Shown here: piece by piece, positions 61,860 to 64,000 of the stretch
Position numbering within the stretch: position 1 is the first letter of the stretch
Layout: the number at the start of each line of letters is the position of its first letter
Assembly: GCA_030248215.1 (NCBI GenBank)
Contig: JASANG010003383.1
Span: 248,001-312,000, forward strand
Length of the DNA: 64,000 bases
Direction: 5' to 3'
Origin: Enoplolaimus lenunculus
Lineage: Eukaryota; Nematoda; Enoplea; Enoplida; Thoracostomopsidae
The notes under the pieces: generated by a model
What the model saw: only the letters and a program-made list of their open reading frames with translations
Told to the model about the DNA's origin: nothing
Database searches by the model: none
Translations under genes and position numbers: made by a program

Positions 61860-62001
61860 TCGTAATTCCGAGGGTTGGCTCAAGCATGAAGTATTTGCAT
61901 ATGCAAATTACAATGTTGAAAACATGCAGCTAAACAAATGTCGTTACTGAAATTCAGTCAGAAATAATTATCAGTCGCAGTCCGAACCCACGCAGAAGCG
62001 C
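61860..62001 (-). other. Sequence 3' of the gypsy pol ORF, possibly polypurine tract/LTR start
   Basis: This stretch follows the pol stop codon, where a polypurine tract and 3' LTR are expected. I see no clear AG-rich tract or TG...CA boundary. It contains a perfect 16-bp palindrome at 61893-61908 made of two overlapping octamers. A minus-strand AATAAA lies further on at 61785-61790. Without the 5' LTR the boundary cannot be placed. Confidence 0.3.
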
Positions 62002-64000
62002 CTAGCAAAAGGGCGCCACATAAGCCCCCATCCGGAAGAGCGGAGCTTTCGTAGAGTCGTATCGACACACCGACGGTGAGTCGCGGAAGCGAACATATTT
62101 ACGAGAGCGTTGGGAATACAGCGTTGTCGTCACTGGAGCTGCCAATCTGGTAGTTGTGGTTCCGTCGCGGTGTTGTTTCGCCAAGGCCAATGCATCGAGC
62201 ACTCTTGCATCCCGGATAGTATTGTCGTTGAGGAAATCGTTGAAGAGTATGATGTTTTTCTTAGGTATATACGCGTAACGATTCGTCTTGAAGAACCGTA
62301 TTGGGGTGTGATTCAATGGACATTTGCGTCTTTCCAATGGAGTACCGTTGGGCTCAACAACCATTGCAGGCCAGTAAGGATATCCTCGTGATTTCGCAAA
62401 TACCAATTCCGTTCCTGTATTCACCGGTTTCTCAGTCGAAGTTTTCGACTTGCAACGATCTAAGCTGATTAACTCATGCGACTTAGATTTATTTACCTTG
62501 ATTGTTTTATCGTTGCGTGAAATGACTTTGTACGGTCCATCGTAACGAGGCTCCAGTGAATGTTTGATTGTATCGCGCCGAATCCACACATAGTCACAAG
62601 AGGCCAAATCCTTTGGAAAATAGGTGCGTTTGGCAGTGTCGTGATGACGATAGACTGGTGCCGCTTCTTTTAGTGCATGATGCCACTTGACAGCGGAATC
62701 CGAAAAGGACCGCGCGTTCGTTGAAGTGTCGTTGAAGAAAGATGACGGAAGCGCCACATTCGACCCGAATGTGAGGAACGATGGGGAAAATCCCGAATCA
62801 TTCACGGCGTTACGTATTCCTAGCATCGCAAAAGGTAAATGCTGGACCCAGTTATTGTTATTGCATCGTGAACGCAAACTTGCCTTGAGGGTCCTGTGGA
62901 AACGTTCAACTAAGCCATTACACGCAGGATGATAGGATGTGGTTCTGCGTCGCTCGATCCACAACAGTTTCATCAGTTCGCTCCAAAGCGTTGACTCAAA
63001 TTGAGCGCCCCGGTCAGTAACGATGACGGTCGGGACACCGAAACGGCTAATCCAACCTTCAATGAGAGCGTTTGACACTGTAGTTGCGGTCATATCCTTC
63101 ACTGGAATAGCCTCACTCCACCTCGTGAATCGATCGACAATTGTGACTAAATAGCAGAAGCCGTTGCATGAAGGTAATGGCCCAACGATGTCAAGATGTA
63201 TCGTATGGAAGCGCGACACAGTGGGAATGGTGTCTGTTGGCGTAATTGTATGGCGTCCAATCTTTGATTGTTGACATTTCCTGCAGTTCCGACACATGCT
63301 GCGAACGTCGCGTCGCATTTGAGGCCAAACGAAATGCTTGCTTATATTGGACAGTGTTGCTTTATAACCAGAGTGGCTGAGGTTATGAGCTTCATCAAAA
63401 ACTTGTTGACGTAACGTCTGTGGAACGAACGGGCGTGTTCTGTCGTCACATTTCACGTTAAAGCCCGACAAGACGCGGTCAGTCAACTGCAGTGTTGTTT
63501 TGGCAAAAAACGACTGTAACTGTTGATCAGCATCTTGTTCTTTAGCCATCAATTCCATTGACGACAATGAAACAATAGCTGCTGTGCGCAAGCGTCCTGC
63601 ATCAAAACATGCTTCTTCCATGTAATTCAAGGTAGCTGTAGTGGAACCACTGTTTTCAACGTTGTCGCCACGTGACAAGGTATCGGCAACAACGTTGTGG
63701 GAACCAGCGATGTGGTGGATCTTCGCATCGAATTCACTGATGAAGGAGAGCCAACGGCTCTGTTGTGGCGTAGGGTTCTTCATGTTGAAACCATTGATCA
63801 GCGGTTTGTGATCGGTGTAGATTGCAAACTGATGCCCCAACAGCCACGAGAAATTTCGGAGAGCCAGATAGATAGCTAAGAGCTCTCTATCGAAAGCTGA
63901 TTTTTTCCGCTCGTTGCTGGAAAACTTTCGAGAGAAGAAAGCAAGTGGCTCTGTAACCTTGTCAACCCGCTGTTGGAGAACGGCTCCAGCGGCTAGCGAC
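62002..64000 (-). CDS. Ty3/gypsy-type retrotransposon pol 3' part: RNase H, integrase, GPY/F, PWWP
   Basis: The frame is open from the right edge to TAG at 62002-62004, so the N-terminal part (gag, protease, reverse transcriptase) is outside. Residue numbers count from the codon ending at 63840. Upstream of it LAAGAVLQQ and FFSRKFSSNE belong to RNase H, which continues to IYTDHKPL and VADTLSR (to ~57). The integrase has an HHCC finger (H152, H156, C186, C189) and an intact DD35E core (D217 in LDIVG, D276 in TDRGAQF, E312 in LVERFHR). A GPY/F module (DGPYKV...SLDRCK) spans ~430-465. Residues ~477-556 form a PWWP-type domain (ELVFAKSRGYPYWPAMV, then IRFFKTN). A 55-residue basic tail ends MGAYVAPFC. 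No stop or frameshift is visible, which suggests a young element. I could not define the LTR or polypurine tract downstream. Confidence 0.93.
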   Translation of the reverse strand, partial: SLAAGAVLQQRVDKVTEPLAFFSRKFSSNERKKSAFDRELLAIYLALRNFSWLLGHQFAIYTDHKPLINGFNMKNPTPQQSRWLSFISEFDAKIHHIAGSHNVVADTLSRGDNVENSGSTTATLNYMEEACFDAGRLRTAAIVSLSSMELMAKEQDADQQLQSFFAKTTLQLTDRVLSGFNVKCDDRTRPFVPQTLRQQVFDEAHNLSHSGYKATLSNISKHFVWPQMRRDVRSMCRNCRKCQQSKIGRHTITPTDTIPTVSRFHTIHLDIVGPLPSCNGFCYLVTIVDRFTRWSEAIPVKDMTATTVSNALIEGWISRFGVPTVIVTDRGAQFESTLWSELMKLLWIERRRTTSYHPACNGLVERFHRTLKASLRSRCNNNNWVQHLPFAMLGIRNAVNDSGFSPSFLTFGSNVALPSSFFNDTSTNARSFSDSAVKWHHALKEAAPVYRHHDTAKRTYFPKDLASCDYVWIRRDTIKHSLEPRYDGPYKVISRNDKTIKVNKSKSHELISLDRCKSKTSTEKPVNTGTELVFAKSRGYPYWPAMVVEPNGTPLERRKCPLNHTPIRFFKTNRYAYIPKKNIILFNDFLNDNTIRDARVLDALALAKQHRDGTTTTRLAAPVTTTLYSQRSRKYVRFRDSPSVCRYDSTKAPLFRMGAYVAPFC

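Noticed and set aside
1-64000. CRISPR arrays, bacterial operons or phage genes
   Set aside because: The window is eukaryotic; tandem repeats present are satellite or intronic and lack repeat-spacer structure.

Overview
This is eukaryotic, AT-rich, repeat-dense DNA carrying three intron-containing animal genes and the end of an LTR retrotransposon. Many short repeats contain degenerate TTAGGC arrays. TTAGGC is the nematode telomere unit, so a nematode is the most likely source. AMBRA1 and the high repeat load would suit a non-rhabditid lineage such as an enoplean or mermithid, but that is inference; no rRNA or mitochondrial marker is present.

Layout. (1) 1-6618: the first coding exon of a synaptogyrin gene on the minus strand (6511-6618), followed by at least 6.5 kb of its first intron, which runs off the left edge. 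(2) 6619-13788: a divergent intergenic region filled with short inverted-repeat elements, a 346-bp tandem duplication and tRNA-like sequences. (3) 13789-28579: a complete AMBRA1 gene on the plus strand. I assembled 19 coding exons, all in phase, giving 2682 residues. The two halves of its WD40 propeller are separated by about 2200 residues, mostly from two giant exons. (4) 28580-31840: a tail-to-tail intergenic region. (5) 31841-38054: a complete seven-exon stomatin/MEC-2-like gene on the minus strand (361 residues), only fragments of which appear as long ORFs. (6) 38055-62001: about 24 kb with no recognised gene, containing at least ten families of short inverted-repeat elements and a tandem array of tRNA-like units with a dimeric higher-order period. 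(7) 62002-64000: the 3' part of an intact Ty3/gypsy-type pol ORF on the minus strand, entering from the right edge. It encodes the end of RNase H, a complete integrase, a GPY/F module and then a PWWP-type chromatin reader where chromoviruses carry a chromodomain.

The host genes act in different processes: synaptic vesicle membrane (synaptogyrin), autophagy and cullin-4 ubiquitin ligase substrate selection (AMBRA1), and membrane scaffolding or channel modulation (stomatin). They show no operon-like arrangement. The most notable observation is the integrase-PWWP fusion. Others are the inflated AMBRA1 linker, a mobile element family carrying telomere-like arrays, and an element whose terminal repeat forms part of a stomatin 5' splice site.
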